A DNA stretch of 64,000 nucleotides. Source: CAKZNE01 sp002695025. Its GTDB lineage: Bacteria > Bacteroidota > Bacteroidia > Flavobacteriales > Schleiferiaceae. The stretch spans positions 62,001 through 126,000 of the forward strand of contig CAJWML010000006.1 of NCBI GenBank assembly GCA_913043285.1, given 5' to 3'. A program made the position numbers and the translations under genes. Shown here in pieces: positions 25,996-35,422 of this stretch. Within the stretch, counting starts at the first letter, position 1. The number at the start of each line of letters is the position of its first letter. The notes under the pieces were generated by a model. The model did not search any database, was not told where the DNA came from, and saw only the letters and a program-made list of their open reading frames with translations.

Positions 25996-27729
25996 TTAGT
26001 ATTCCGAAATTTTAAGATCCTTCACCATTAATTGCAGGCCCTTTTTGCCGTTGAACTCGTTTTCTTCCAGGTGGTAGAGAACCGATAGTGGCCGCCCGGA
26101 TAGTACGAGGTCCATTTTGTTGGCCATTCCAAAAGCAATCCCGGAAATACATATTCCGCTGGAGGGCTCCTGTAAAACAAGCCTAAGGTGATTTTTATCG
26201 TTCCCCACGATGCGGCTGTGTCCCGTATCCATTAATCCGTCTGTTTTGAAAACGGGGCTCAAATTGCCCGGTCCAAAAGGAGCGAACTGTTTCAGGATGT
26301 TGTAGAACTTAGCTTGAATATCGCTGAACCTTACTGTGGCATCAATTAGTAGGGTGGGTATTTTTTGGTCCGGCAATATCAATTCGGTAACCACTTCTTC
26401 AAAGGCTGTTTTAAAGCGATCAAAGTTTTCCGGTTGTAAGGTCATTCCAGCCGCATATTTATGGCCACCAAATTGTTCCAGCATATCCCCACAGCGTTCC
26501 AGGGCCTGGTAAAGATCAAAGCCTGGCACAGAACGGGCCGAGCCGGTCAGTTTGCCGTTGCTTTCCGTAAAGACTATGGTAGGGCGGTAATAGGTCTCAA
26601 TGAGCCGGGAAGCGACAATGCCTATAACCCCTTTGTGCCAGTCACGATTAAAAACCACGGTAGCAGATCGCTCCTGCTCCTGCAGTTCTTCGATTAAGCT
26701 CAGTGCCGAAGCGGTAATACTCCGGTCCAGTTCTCTACGCTCCGTGTTTTGATCGTTAATGGTCAGGGAATCCTCTTCTATACGATCAAGCTCGGTGCCT
26801 GTAAGCAGGTCCACCGCCAGTTTACCGTGTGAGATACGCCCGGCTGCGTTGATCCGGGGCCCTATCATAAATACCACATCAGTAATGGAAAGATCTTTGT
26901 CCTTTTTACCCGCCAATTCCTTAAGCAGGGCAAAACCGGGCCGGGGGCGGCTGTTAATCATCCGCAAACCATGGTAGGCGAGGATACGGTTCTCACCCGT
27001 AATAGGTACTATATCGGCCCCGATACTTACGGCCAGCAGGTCCAGCAGGGGCAACCATTCTTCTTTTGGAAGATGCCATTTCTGGCAGAGTGCCTGCACC
27101 AGTTTAAAGCCTATTCCGCAGCCACTAAGTTCTTTATAAGGATAATTACACTCTCTACGCTTAGGGTCCAGGATAGCTACTGCCTGCGGTAGCATATCAC
27201 CCGGCAGGTGGTGATCACAAATGATAAAATCAATACCCAGGGAAGAAGCATATTCTACCTTGTCCACGGCTTTAATGCCACAATCCAGGGCAATGATAAG
27301 GGTCATGCCTTGTTCTTTGGCATAATCAATGCCCTGGAAGGAAACTCCGTAGCCTTCCGCGTAGCGATCCGGGATGTAGATGTCCAGTTCGGGGTGATGT
27401 TTCCGTAAAAAGGAGCTAAGCAGGGAAACAGCGGTGGTCCCGTCCACATCATAATCTCCGTAGATCAGCAATTTTTCTCCTTTCTGTTTAGCCAGGTCTA
27501 TCCGGGCTACGGCCTTGTCCATATCCTGCATCAGGAATGGATCGTACAACTGTTTTAAAGAAGGTCTGAAAAAATCCTTGGCCGTTTGAAAATCGTAAAT
27601 TTCTCTTTGGGCCAGTAGTTGGCAAAGTATGGGGTTGATGCCCAGTTCCTTCTGAAGCTTTTGAACGGTTTCGGGATGCGGTTTTTCGAGTGATTTCCAT
27701 TGGTATTCCATGAGCAGGGGATTGAACAA
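25996..27729 (-). CDS. recJ: Single-stranded-DNA-specific 5'-3' exonuclease RecJ
   Basis: The 577-residue protein has the DHH phosphoesterase core with LLIYGDYDVDGTTAVSLL (motif I), IIALDCGIK (motif II), IICDHHLPG (motif III, the DHH) and then the DHHA1 domain with GGHKYAAGMTL, followed by an OB-like C-terminal domain. RecJ degrades single-stranded DNA 5' to 3' with Mn2+/Mg2+ in recombinational and mismatch repair. It is the last gene of a minus-strand run (hflX, malic enzyme, usp, DAHP synthase, recJ), 8 bases after the preceding gene. Confidence 0.95.
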   Translation of the reverse strand: MFNPLLMEYQWKSLEKPHPETVQKLQKELGINPILCQLLAQREIYDFQTAKDFFRPSLKQLYDPFLMQDMDKAVARIDLAKQKGEKLLIYGDYDVDGTTAVSLLSSFLRKHHPELDIYIPDRYAEGYGVSFQGIDYAKEQGMTLIIALDCGIKAVDKVEYASSLGIDFIICDHHLPGDMLPQAVAILDPKRRECNYPYKELSGCGIGFKLVQALCQKWHLPKEEWLPLLDLLAVSIGADIVPITGENRILAYHGLRMINSRPRPGFALLKELAGKKDKDLSITDVVFMIGPRINAAGRISHGKLAVDLLTGTELDRIEEDSLTINDQNTERRELDRSITASALSLIEELQEQERSATVVFNRDWHKGVIGIVASRLIETYYRPTIVFTESNGKLTGSARSVPGFDLYQALERCGDMLEQFGGHKYAAGMTLQPENFDRFKTAFEEVVTELILPDQKIPTLLIDATVRFSDIQAKFYNILKQFAPFGPGNLSPVFKTDGLMDTGHSRIVGNDKNHLRLVLQEPSSGICISGIAFGMANKMDLVLSGRPLSVLYHLEENEFNGKKGLQLMVKDLKISEY

Positions 27730-27737
27730 CTTTCAAT

Positions 27738-28835
27738 TTAAGAAGTAAAATCCTTTTGGCCTTGCTGCGCCTTGATTTGGATGTCAATGGAATACTTGTG
27801 GATAAGCTGAAAAAGTTCGTGTACAATTTCGGTATCGAGGCCCAGTTCTCTGGCGTAGGCCTCGCGGTTCTCCAGGATCTTGAACCAGCGTTTCATCTGG
27901 AAGATCTTAACCTGGTTACGGGTTTTCACATCGCTGATGGACTCTACGATGTCAACCCTTTCCCGTAATACATCCAGTAGACGGTGGTCCAGTTTATCGA
28001 TCTCGTTACGCAGTTCCTCCAGCCGGGCAATAAAACGCTCATCATCCAGCAAGTCAGCGCGCGTTTCCAGGCTGTTTACGATTTCCTGCAAGTGAGTGGG
28101 AGTTATTTGCTGGCGGGCATCACTCAAAGCCTTGGAGGGATTACAATGTGTTTCAATTATAAAACCATCCATGCCCAGATCCAGACTGCTTTGGCATACT
28201 TCCTTGATCAACTCCTGTTTACCGGCAATATGACTGGGGTCGCAAATAATAGGAATATCCGGGGCGAGCCTTCTCAGTTCAAAGGATAATTCCCATTTGG
28301 GCTCATTGCGGAAGGGACTGCTTTGGTACGAATAAAATCCACGATGAATAGCCCCAATTTTTTGTATACCCGTACTATTCAACCGTTCCATAGCCCCCAG
28401 CCATAAACCTACCTCCGGATGGATGGGATTCTTTACCCAAACGGGGATATCCACCCCACGCAGGGCATCGGCAATTTCCTGAACATAAAAAGGGTTGACT
28501 GTGGTGCGTGCGCCTATCCACAGCATATCAATGTCCGCTTTCAAGGCTTCTTCTACGTGCAGGGCATTAGCCACTTCGGTCATCACCGGCAGGTTTACCT
28601 TGTCACCGGCATTTTTAAGCCATTCAAGAGCCGGTACCCCGATTCCTTCAAATGATCCGGGCTTGGTGCGGGGTTTCCAGACACCTCCCCGTAAGGCCGA
28701 AGCCATTCCGGTGGCAGCAATCCCTTCTGCGGTTTCCAGCATCTGGGCTTCGCTCTCCACGCTACAGGGACCAGCAATAATCAGGGTTTTAGCCCTTGCG
28801 GGCAGCCATTCTTTAATGGAATGGTTAACATCCAT
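27738..28835 (-). CDS. Bifunctional DAHP synthase / chorismate mutase type II
   Basis: The 365-residue protein has an N-terminal class I-beta (KDPG-aldolase-like) DAHP synthase domain (about 15-255; IIAGPCSVESEAQ at the start, PVMTEVANALHVEE, WIGARTTVNPF, GFIIETHCNPSKALSDARQQ). After a linker comes an AroQ chorismate mutase helix bundle (about 270-360; LRNEIDKLDHRLLDVLRERV). The first domain joins PEP and erythrose 4-phosphate at the entry of the shikimate pathway; the second turns chorismate to prephenate. This fusion is typical of Bacteroidota and allows feedback control through the mutase domain. It sits between usp (21 bases) and recJ (8 bases). Confidence 0.93.
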   Translation of the reverse strand: MDVNHSIKEWLPARAKTLIIAGPCSVESEAQMLETAEGIAATGMASALRGGVWKPRTKPGSFEGIGVPALEWLKNAGDKVNLPVMTEVANALHVEEALKADIDMLWIGARTTVNPFYVQEIADALRGVDIPVWVKNPIHPEVGLWLGAMERLNSTGIQKIGAIHRGFYSYQSSPFRNEPKWELSFELRRLAPDIPIICDPSHIAGKQELIKEVCQSSLDLGMDGFIIETHCNPSKALSDARQQITPTHLQEIVNSLETRADLLDDERFIARLEELRNEIDKLDHRLLDVLRERVDIVESISDVKTRNQVKIFQMKRWFKILENREAYARELGLDTEIVHELFQLIHKYSIDIQIKAQQGQKDFTS

Positions 28836-28856
28836 AAATGTGTACTTGGAGTGGGT

Positions 28857-29657
28857 TTATTTCGGTTCGTGCAATGCCAGCAAGGGGATGGTGGAGTGAT
28901 AGGCCAGCTTAGAAGTGAAACTTTGATGAAACAGGCCTTCAAAGAAACCATAGCGTTTGGTAATGGCGGCCAGAACATCGGCATCACGGCTCTCACATTC
29001 GTTTAAAATGGCGTTTTCCACGTTCTCATTATGAATAGCTGTATAGGAGTGAGGGGTGTCTCCCAACACTCGTTCCAGGAAAGCCTCATTTTCAGTAGAA
29101 TCATCCCCATCCTTTTTAATATGTACGATGTCGATGGTTGCTCCGTACAGGTCAGCAAACTGCCGCAGGCGTACAATGGGCCTTTCCTTATTCTTCAGGT
29201 CCAGGTCAGAAGCAAGTACGATTTTTTTAATCGGTTTCAACTGTGATTTAGGAGGGATCACGTAAACGGGTATGTCCACATTCTGGATCACGGAAGCAGC
29301 GTTGGACCCGATAAGAAATTCTTCCAGGCCGCTGGCACCTTTGGTGCCCATTACCACCAGGTCAATAGCGTGTTTTTTCACGATTTCCTTGGTGATGCGT
29401 ATGGGGTTGCCCATGCGGACTTCGGTGTGAGCTTCACCATACTGTGCGTTGAGCTTACGTTTGAAAATACTCATATTCTCCTCGGCATTCTTACGCATTA
29501 CATCCACCAGTGAGGTGCTTAAGCTACGGTCCGAATAAGGGATGTCGTAGGAATGGAAGCAATAGAGTTTACCATTGGAGCGCTTGCTGAGGTCAATGGC
29601 AAACTGGGTGGCCAACTCGGCATTCACAGAAAAATCGGTGGGGCAAAGGATGTTCAT
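28857..29657 (-). CDS. Universal stress protein, two tandem Usp domains
   Basis: From the ATG at 29657 the protein is 266 residues (a longer frame would overlap the malic enzyme gene and add a non-homologous leader). It begins MNILCPTDFSVNAELATQFA, a classic UspA beta1-alpha1 start. The first domain ends with VVMGTKGASGLEEFLIGSNAASVI, the G-x2-G-x9-G-(S/T) nucleotide-binding signature; the second domain (about 140-266) is more divergent. Tandem Usp proteins are cytoplasmic and often bind ATP. The role in stress is inferred from the family. Confidence 0.88.
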   Translation of the reverse strand: MNILCPTDFSVNAELATQFAIDLSKRSNGKLYCFHSYDIPYSDRSLSTSLVDVMRKNAEENMSIFKRKLNAQYGEAHTEVRMGNPIRITKEIVKKHAIDLVVMGTKGASGLEEFLIGSNAASVIQNVDIPVYVIPPKSQLKPIKKIVLASDLDLKNKERPIVRLRQFADLYGATIDIVHIKKDGDDSTENEAFLERVLGDTPHSYTAIHNENVENAILNECESRDADVLAAITKRYGFFEGLFHQSFTSKLAYHSTIPLLALHEPK

Positions 29658-29658
29658 G

Positions 29659-31935
29659 TCAGGATTTTTTACGGGTTTGTGCGTCAACTGAAGCTAAGGT
29701 AAGCATGTTCACAATTTCACGAAGACTGCTTCCCATCTGCAGCACGTGAGCCGGTTTATTGATACCCACCAGAATAGGGCCCAGGGCTTCAGCCGCTTCA
29801 AAGGACTGAAGCATCTTATAGGCAATATTCCCGGCTGCCAGGTTGGGAAAGATGAAAGTATTCGGCCGGTTCTTCACCAGGTCGCTGAAAGGAAAGGTTT
29901 CCTTGAGCAGTTCATTGTTCAGGGCAAAGTTAGCTTGCATCTCACCATCTACAATGAGATCCGGATGTTCGGCACGTAGTATTTGAACGGCCTTTTGCAT
30001 TTTAGTGGCCTCCTTTTTACGGGATGAACCAAAATTGCTGTACGAGAGCAGGGCTACCTTGGGGCGAATATTGATCCGTTTGATCAGGCGTGATACCTGT
30101 ACCGTGATCTCCACCAGTTCTTCAGCCGTGGGATCTTCGTTGATGGTGGTATCGGCAAAGAACATGGGGCCGCGCTTGGAGAGCATAATATACATTCCGG
30201 CTACCCGGCTTACTCCTGGGTCTGCACCCACCACTTCAAAGAGAGGTTCCAGTACTTCCGTGTACTTTTTAGTACTTCCAGAGATAAAGGCATCAGCTTC
30301 GCCCAGCTCCAGCATGGCAGCGCCAAAATAGTTGCGATCCCGCATTTTTTTAAGGGCATCGGTATAGGTAATCCCTTTTCGTTGCCGCTTTTCGAAAAGT
30401 AAGCGTGCATAGCGCTCGGCTGACTGGGTGTCGTGAGTAGGATCAACGATCTGAACATCGACTATGTCCAGACTATGTTCATTGGCGAGTTGCTCTATTT
30501 TATCCTTATTTCCTAGGAGGATGGGCTTGGCCAGGTTTTCCTCCACCGCTATCTGAGCCGCTTTCAGCACTTTTATATTGTCTCCTTCAGCCAGGATCAC
30601 ACGTTGCGGGTTGCGCTGAGCCTTTTCCTGAGCGAGGCGGATGAACTTGTCATCGCGACCCAGCCTCTCGATCAGGGTGTTGCGGTACTCATCCCAGTTT
30701 TCAATAGGTTGCCGCGCTACCCCGGAATCCATGGCAGCCTTGGCCACAGCCGGGGCCACCGTGTAGATAAGCCTTGGGTCAAAAGGTTTGGGAATGATGT
30801 ATTCCCTGCCAAAACTCAGGTTGGTTTGGTTGTAGGCCAGGTTTACAATTTCCGGGACCGTTTCCTTGGCCAGGTCTGCAATGGCTTTTACTGCCGCCAG
30901 CTTCATTTCTTCGTTGATCTTACGCGAACGTACGTCCAGCGCACCACGGAAGATATAGGGAAATCCTAAAACGTTATTGACCTGGTTGGGGTGGTCAGAA
31001 CGGCCGGTGGCTATGATGATATCTTTACGGGCGGCCACAGCATCGCTATAGGCAATCTCAGGATCAGGGTTAGCCAGTGCAAAAACAATAGGATCTTTGG
31101 CCATGGACTTTACCATTTTCCTGGTAAGCACACCTCCTCTCGAAAGCCCTACAAAAACATCAGCACCCTTGATAATTTCTTCCAGGCTGGAAAGACTGGT
31201 CTGGCGCACAAAGTCCTTTTTTTCTTCTGTAAGATCCTCGGGGTCGCGCTCCGAGTTGATGACGCCTTTACTGTCCAGCATAAAGAGATTATCATCTTTA
31301 ACACCCAGGGAAAGGAACAGCCTTGCACAACTCACCGCGCTGGCACCCGCCCCATTGAACACCACTTTTACATTTTCGGGCTTTTTGGAAACCAGCTCCA
31401 GTGCGTTCACCAGGGCAGCTCCCGTTATAATGGCAGTACCATGCTGGTCATCGTGCATTACCGGGATATTGGTTTCGGCCTTCAGACGTCTTTCTATATA
31501 AAAAGCATCCGGGGCCTTGATATCTTCAAGGTTGATACCCCCAAAAGTGGGTTCCAGTGCTTTTACGGTTTCAATAAAATGATCAGGGTCCTTACAGTCC
31601 AGCTCCAGGTCAAAAACGTCAATGTCAGCAAAGATCTTGAAGAGAACACCTTTACCTTCCATTACCGGTTTACTGGCTTCGGGGCCAATATCACCCAGTC
31701 CTAATACAGCGGTTCCGTTGGAGATTACCGCCACCAGGTTGCCCTTGGCGGTGTATTTGTACACATCGTCCGGGTTTTTATGAATCTCCTTACAGGGTTC
31801 AGCCACTCCTGGTGAATAAGCAATGGAGAGGTCACGCTGGCTGTTGCTGGGTTTGGACGGGATCACTTCAATTTTACCAGGTCGTCCCAGGCTGTGGTAA
31901 TCAAGTATATCTTGTTTTTTAGACTTTTTCGGCAT
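29659..31935 (-). CDS. maeB: NADP-dependent malic enzyme with phosphotransacetylase-like domain
   Basis: The 758-residue protein has a malic enzyme domain (about 1-430): [53 protein letters not shown] and the nucleotide-binding [16 protein letters not shown]. It is fused to a C-terminal phosphate acetyl/butyryltransferase-like domain (about 430-758; [45 protein letters not shown]). This is the MaeB type: it decarboxylates malate to pyruvate with NADP+, and the PTA domain is regulatory, sensing acetyl-CoA. It follows hflX by 58 bases and leads directly into usp. Confidence 0.93.
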   Translation of the reverse strand: MPKKSKKQDILDYHSLGRPGKIEVIPSKPSNSQRDLSIAYSPGVAEPCKEIHKNPDDVYKYTAKGNLVAVISNGTAVLGLGDIGPEASKPVMEGKGVLFKIFADIDVFDLELDCKDPDHFIETVKALEPTFGGINLEDIKAPDAFYIERRLKAETNIPVMHDDQHGTAIITGAALVNALELVSKKPENVKVVFNGAGASAVSCARLFLSLGVKDDNLFMLDSKGVINSERDPEDLTEEKKDFVRQTSLSSLEEIIKGADVFVGLSRGGVLTRKMVKSMAKDPIVFALANPDPEIAYSDAVAARKDIIIATGRSDHPNQVNNVLGFPYIFRGALDVRSRKINEEMKLAAVKAIADLAKETVPEIVNLAYNQTNLSFGREYIIPKPFDPRLIYTVAPAVAKAAMDSGVARQPIENWDEYRNTLIERLGRDDKFIRLAQEKAQRNPQRVILAEGDNIKVLKAAQIAVEENLAKPILLGNKDKIEQLANEHSLDIVDVQIVDPTHDTQSAERYARLLFEKRQRKGITYTDALKKMRDRNYFGAAMLELGEADAFISGSTKKYTEVLEPLFEVVGADPGVSRVAGMYIMLSKRGPMFFADTTINEDPTAEELVEITVQVSRLIKRINIRPKVALLSYSNFGSSRKKEATKMQKAVQILRAEHPDLIVDGEMQANFALNNELLKETFPFSDLVKNRPNTFIFPNLAAGNIAYKMLQSFEAAEALGPILVGINKPAHVLQMGSSLREIVNMLTLASVDAQTRKKS

Positions 31936-31993
31936 CCGTTGATGTTTGATATGGTAACCTGAAAGTTAAAGAAAGTGTTTGGGAAAAGGGATT

Positions 31994-33187
31994 TCAGTAA
32001 AGGAAATTATTGTAGGGAAAACGCTCTGCATGTATTTCCGCGATCATTTCGTACAAGCGGTCCCTTAACTCTTCAAGGTTGTGTTTTTGGGTAGCTGATA
32101 TAAAGACCACGTTGGTCTTATTACGGCTCAGGTAAGTTTTTTTCCAATCGTCCAGGCTATAATTTTCCCGCGTTTTGGGGGCCAGGTCGTCTTCATCCTT
32201 TTCGGTATAGGAAAAGGCATCGATCTTATTGAATACCATCAAGGTGGGTTTTTCCCGTTGATCGATGTCCCGGATCGTTTGATTTACGGTCTCAATGTGC
32301 TCTTCAAAGTTGGGGTGGGAGATATCCACCACGTGAACCAATACATCTGCTTCACGCACTTCATCCAGTGTAGACTTAAAGGACTCTACCAGTTGGGTGG
32401 GCAGCTTACGGATAAAACCCACGGTGTCCGAAAGCAGGAAGGGGAGGTTCTTAATAACTACTTTACGCACAGTAGTGTCCAGGGTGGCAAAAAGCTTGTT
32501 TTCCGCAAACACCTCTGATTTGCTCAGGATGTTCATAAGGGTGGATTTGCCCACGTTGGTGTATCCTACTAAGGCAGCCCTAACCATTGCACCCCGGTTA
32601 CTCCTTTGGGTGGCCATCTGCTTATCGATCTTGGCCAGCTTATTTTTGAGCAAAGTGATCTTGTCCCGAACAATCCTCCGGTCGGTTTCAATCTCGGTCT
32701 CCCCTGGGCCTTTCATACCGATACCTCCCTTTTGCTTGCTTAAGTGCGTCCACATATTGGTAAGGCGGGGCAATAAGTATTCATATTGGGCCAGTTCTAC
32801 CTGGGTGCGGGCATAAGAAGTTTGTGCCCGTGCAGCAAAAATATCCAGGATGAGATTGGTGCGGTCCAGCACCTTGCAATTCAGTATCTTCTCCACATTC
32901 TTGAGTTGCGAGGGCGAAAGCTCATCATCAAAAATGGCCATGTCTATGGCGTTGTCCTTGATGTAATCGGCAATATCATTGATCTTTCCGCTGCCTAAAA
33001 AGGTTTTGGGGTTGGGCTTATCCAGTTTTTGGGTAAAGCGTTTTACCGTATCTGCTCCGGCTGTATCTGCCAGGAAGGCAAGTTCATCCAGATACTCATC
33101 TACTTTGTCCTCCGTCTGGTATTGATTGATCACTCCAATCAACACCGTGGTTTCCCGAATGTCTCGTTTGCGTTTTACTTCAATCAT
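31994..33187 (-). CDS. hflX: Ribosome-associated GTPase HflX
   Basis: The 397-residue protein has the HflX N-terminal domain (FLGSGKINDIADYI, IFDDELSPSQLKNVEK, DRTNLILDIFAARAQT), the glycine-rich linker GIGMKGPGETEIETDRR and a G domain with G1 GYTNVGKST, G3 DTVGFIRKLP and G4 FNKID. HflX binds the 50S subunit and can split stalled ribosomes. It is preceded by a small membrane protein gene with a 4-base gap, so translation is probably coupled, and followed by the malic enzyme gene. Confidence 0.96.
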   Translation of the reverse strand: MIEVKRKRDIRETTVLIGVINQYQTEDKVDEYLDELAFLADTAGADTVKRFTQKLDKPNPKTFLGSGKINDIADYIKDNAIDMAIFDDELSPSQLKNVEKILNCKVLDRTNLILDIFAARAQTSYARTQVELAQYEYLLPRLTNMWTHLSKQKGGIGMKGPGETEIETDRRIVRDKITLLKNKLAKIDKQMATQRSNRGAMVRAALVGYTNVGKSTLMNILSKSEVFAENKLFATLDTTVRKVVIKNLPFLLSDTVGFIRKLPTQLVESFKSTLDEVREADVLVHVVDISHPNFEEHIETVNQTIRDIDQREKPTLMVFNKIDAFSYTEKDEDDLAPKTRENYSLDDWKKTYLSRNKTNVVFISATQKHNLEELRDRLYEMIAEIHAERFPYNNFLY

Positions 33188-33191
33188 ATAA

Positions 33192-33629
33192 TTAATGAGC
33201 CCAGGCTTCCCAGGGTATTCTTGATAGCATAAGGATCAGACCCAGCAAAAAGAATATAACAAGATTTTTAAACTTTTGATTTGGCAGAGCTGCTTTTTTG
33301 GATCGCGAATGACCTACCGTAATAAGTACTACGGCAATAAGCATTACCGCAATGTGCTCCACAGCGTAAAAGCGGTAGGTAGGGTTAGACATTAGCTGAT
33401 CAGTGTTTTTAAATGCTGCTTGGGTTTTAGGACTTACAAAATAGAGTATGAGACCAACTAGAAACTGCAAATGGGTGAAGATCATGCTAAGGAGTGCCAG
33501 TATCTGATCGCCTTTGGAAAAACCCTGGTTACCCAGCAGCTTTACTGAAAAAACCAGCACAGAGATGGTGAGCAGGCTTAGTACAATATAAGGTAAGAAT
33601 GAATGTATGGGTAATAGAAAGCTGTACAT
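33192..33629 (-). CDS. Four-helix integral membrane protein, cytochrome-b-like
   Basis: The 145-residue protein is nearly all membrane: helices at about 10-30, 43-65, 85-107 and 122-138. Histidines occur in helix 2 (FTHLQFLVG) and helix 3 (YAVEHIAVMLIA), a spacing that could bind heme. Homologues in Bacteroidota are commonly named cytochrome-like or hypothetical, so the redox role is only a possibility. It is directly upstream of hflX. A -7 element (TACATTTG on the minus strand, 33651-33658) lies upstream. Confidence 0.65.
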   Translation of the reverse strand: MYSFLLPIHSFLPYIVLSLLTISVLVFSVKLLGNQGFSKGDQILALLSMIFTHLQFLVGLILYFVSPKTQAAFKNTDQLMSNPTYRFYAVEHIAVMLIAVVLITVGHSRSKKAALPNQKFKNLVIFFLLGLILMLSRIPWEAWAH

Positions 33630-33668
33630 ATTCCTTAGATTTTAGTAAGGCAAATGTAGCTATTAACC

Positions 33669-34157
33669 CTAAAGGGCAGTATCGGAATAAGCCTTATTTT
33701 GGTGGATGATCTTTTGCAGGGAATCGAAAACGTAGTTTAATTTCTTGAGCGGAACAAAGCTCAGATCAAATTTGCGGATTTTCTTTTCCCCCTGCTGTGT
33801 ACGGAGATGGATGATCAGCTGACGCTGAAAAAGTAACTTCCGTACTTCAACGTGTTCAACGGTGCGTTTAGGAAACTCGTAACGGGTTTGGGACATACTT
33901 TCAAAGCGACCAAAGATGAGAGACTGGGAGCGGATGTGAATAATTTCGTATTCATCTTCGTAGCTGAAGTAATTTACCCGTATCCCGAAAAGTAATAAGA
34001 TGATACAGCCACTTGTAATGGCCGGAATATGATCTTCAAAATAGGTGCTTAGGGTTCCGGGAATTTGAGAAAGCAGAAGATCTGCAATCACTACAAAAAC
34101 AAGAAATATAAGTAAGCCTCTGAAAAAGAGGAAATATCCTTTATTACTTACCGCCAT
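33669..34157 (-). CDS. Two-helix membrane protein with PH-like C-terminal domain, hypothetical
   Basis: The 162-residue product has two hydrophobic helices (about 10-30 and 43-62) followed by a beta-rich cytosolic-type domain (about 65-155) whose pattern of strands and final amphipathic helix resembles bacterial PH domains. I do not recognise a specific family. It has its own promoter on the minus strand (34176-34206) and ends 39 bases before the next gene. Confidence 0.6.
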   Translation of the reverse strand: MAVSNKGYFLFFRGLLIFLVFVVIADLLLSQIPGTLSTYFEDHIPAITSGCIILLLFGIRVNYFSYEDEYEIIHIRSQSLIFGRFESMSQTRYEFPKRTVEHVEVRKLLFQRQLIIHLRTQQGEKKIRKFDLSFVPLKKLNYVFDSLQKIIHQNKAYSDTAL

Positions 34158-34175
34158 TAGTAATCTTTAGTGGGG

Positions 34176-34206
34176 CAAATATACTGTTGTAAGGAATATC
34201 AGGCAA
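34176..34206 (-). promoter_or_regulatory. Promoter of the PH-like membrane protein gene
   Basis: On the minus strand TTG (34204-34206), 20 bases, TATATTTG (34176-34183): an exact Bacteroidota -33/-7 pair, about 20 bases before the ATG at 34157. Confidence 0.6.
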
Positions 34207-34311
34207 TAAAAGTAGCCATGGTATAGGTCGTTCACCTGGCTAAAAGGAAGTTTAATTTTAGATATATGCTGATTAATAAGGTTTTTTAGTATAAATTTTT
34301 AAAAATAAAAA

Positions 34312-34332
34312 AACCCCCACTATGTGGGGGTT
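34312..34332 (-). terminator. Rho-independent terminator after coiled-coil lipoprotein gene
   Basis: AACCCCCAC, loop TAT, GTGGGGGTT; the A-run on its left (34302-34313) is a T-run on the minus strand. It lies 23 bases after the stop at 34355. Confidence 0.85.
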
Positions 34333-34354
34333 CGTTTTGGTTAGTTAATTAAAA

Positions 34355-35224
34355 CTAATCAACCAAAACCACGAGATACTTTGAACTTTTCCAAAATTTT
34401 TCGGGGTTAGTGATCTCAAGACTACCCACTTTATCATCTACTTTATTCCACTTGTAAGAGTCTGATGGGTGTGTGCTTATCAGTTTCACGTCATCATCGT
34501 CTACATTAAGGGGAATAACGGTAGTATTGCGAATATCAATCTTGGTAAAATAGTCTTTGTTGAAATCCTGAGCCAGTGCTTTGGTAGCTCCAAGACCAAT
34601 TACACCACCTTCCTTAACAACTACTTTATTTTCATTCAGGTCATCATAGGTCCCAACAGCATAATAGGCAGTATTGAGAGCCTCGGTTTGCTGTTCTATC
34701 CTTTCACGTTGTTGACGATTCTGAACGGTAGCGGTATCCAGTTTGGCGTTCAGGCGCTCCATCTGGAAGTTCATGGTAGCCAGGTTTTCTTTTAATTCAA
34801 CAACCTGATTGTCTTTGGCTTCAATTTCGGAATTGAGGTTAGCCACCAGTTTTTTGAATTTTCCTACCTCGTAACTGTAACGCTTTACCTTGTCATTCAG
34901 GTTCGCAATGGTCTTGCGGTTTTCAGAAAGTAACTCATTAATAGCTTCAACGTCACGAATTACTTCTTCACGGAGATTGGGAGATTTTTCAAGACCCTGT
35001 TCACGGGCACTTTGGATAGATTCTTCCTTCTCACGGATAGTAGCCAAGTTCTCCTGAATAGTGGAGAAATCCTCTACAAAAGCGTTGATGAGTGAATCTT
35101 TCTGCCGATTTTCAATGGCCAGTTCCTCATTTTCACTTTTAAGTTGTGCGTTTTCCTTTTTAACACCTTGGTTGCAAGACATCATGAAGGGAAAAAGCAG
35201 GGATGCAAAAATTACTCGTTTCAT
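34355..35224 (-). CDS. Coiled-coil lipoprotein, hypothetical
   Basis: The 289-residue product has a lipobox ending at Cys17 (FMMSC). A long coiled coil runs from about residue 22 to 190, rich in Glu, Lys, Asn, Gln with leucine heptads, followed by a small beta-rich C-terminal domain of about 90 residues. Such proteins may span the periplasm as tethers or spacers, but no specific family is recognised. It appears monocistronic, with a strong terminator downstream. Confidence 0.7.
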   Translation of the reverse strand: MKRVIFASLLFPFMMSCNQGVKKENAQLKSENEELAIENRQKDSLINAFVEDFSTIQENLATIREKEESIQSAREQGLEKSPNLREEVIRDVEAINELLSENRKTIANLNDKVKRYSYEVGKFKKLVANLNSEIEAKDNQVVELKENLATMNFQMERLNAKLDTATVQNRQQRERIEQQTEALNTAYYAVGTYDDLNENKVVVKEGGVIGLGATKALAQDFNKDYFTKIDIRNTTVIPLNVDDDDVKLISTHPSDSYKWNKVDDKVGSLEITNPEKFWKSSKYLVVLVD

Positions 35225-35376
35225 GGTTTTGGGTTTAATGAAATTTGAAATGTAAAAATCGAAAAACTGTGCCTCGTTCAGATTTAAACAGGACTTGTGT
35301 GGTTAATTTACTGTTTTTTAGACTATTAATAAGTTTTTGGAGAGGTTGCGCAGGTTGTGCAAGTGCAAAAGTGTGC

Positions 35377-35420
35377 ATCATAATGATACGATCTGTGGAA
35401 TACTTCCACACCATTATGAT
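35377..35420. other. Nested perfect inverted repeats 3' of hybrid kinase gene
   Basis: ATCATAATG (35377-35385) and CATTATGAT (35412-35420) are perfect inverse complements. Inside them TGTGGAA (35394-35400) and TTCCACA (35404-35410) form a second perfect stem with a TAC loop. There is no T-run in either direction. It lies 2 bases beyond the stop of the hybrid kinase and could be a transcript-end structure or a protein site. Confidence 0.55.
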
Positions 35421-35422
35421 AA

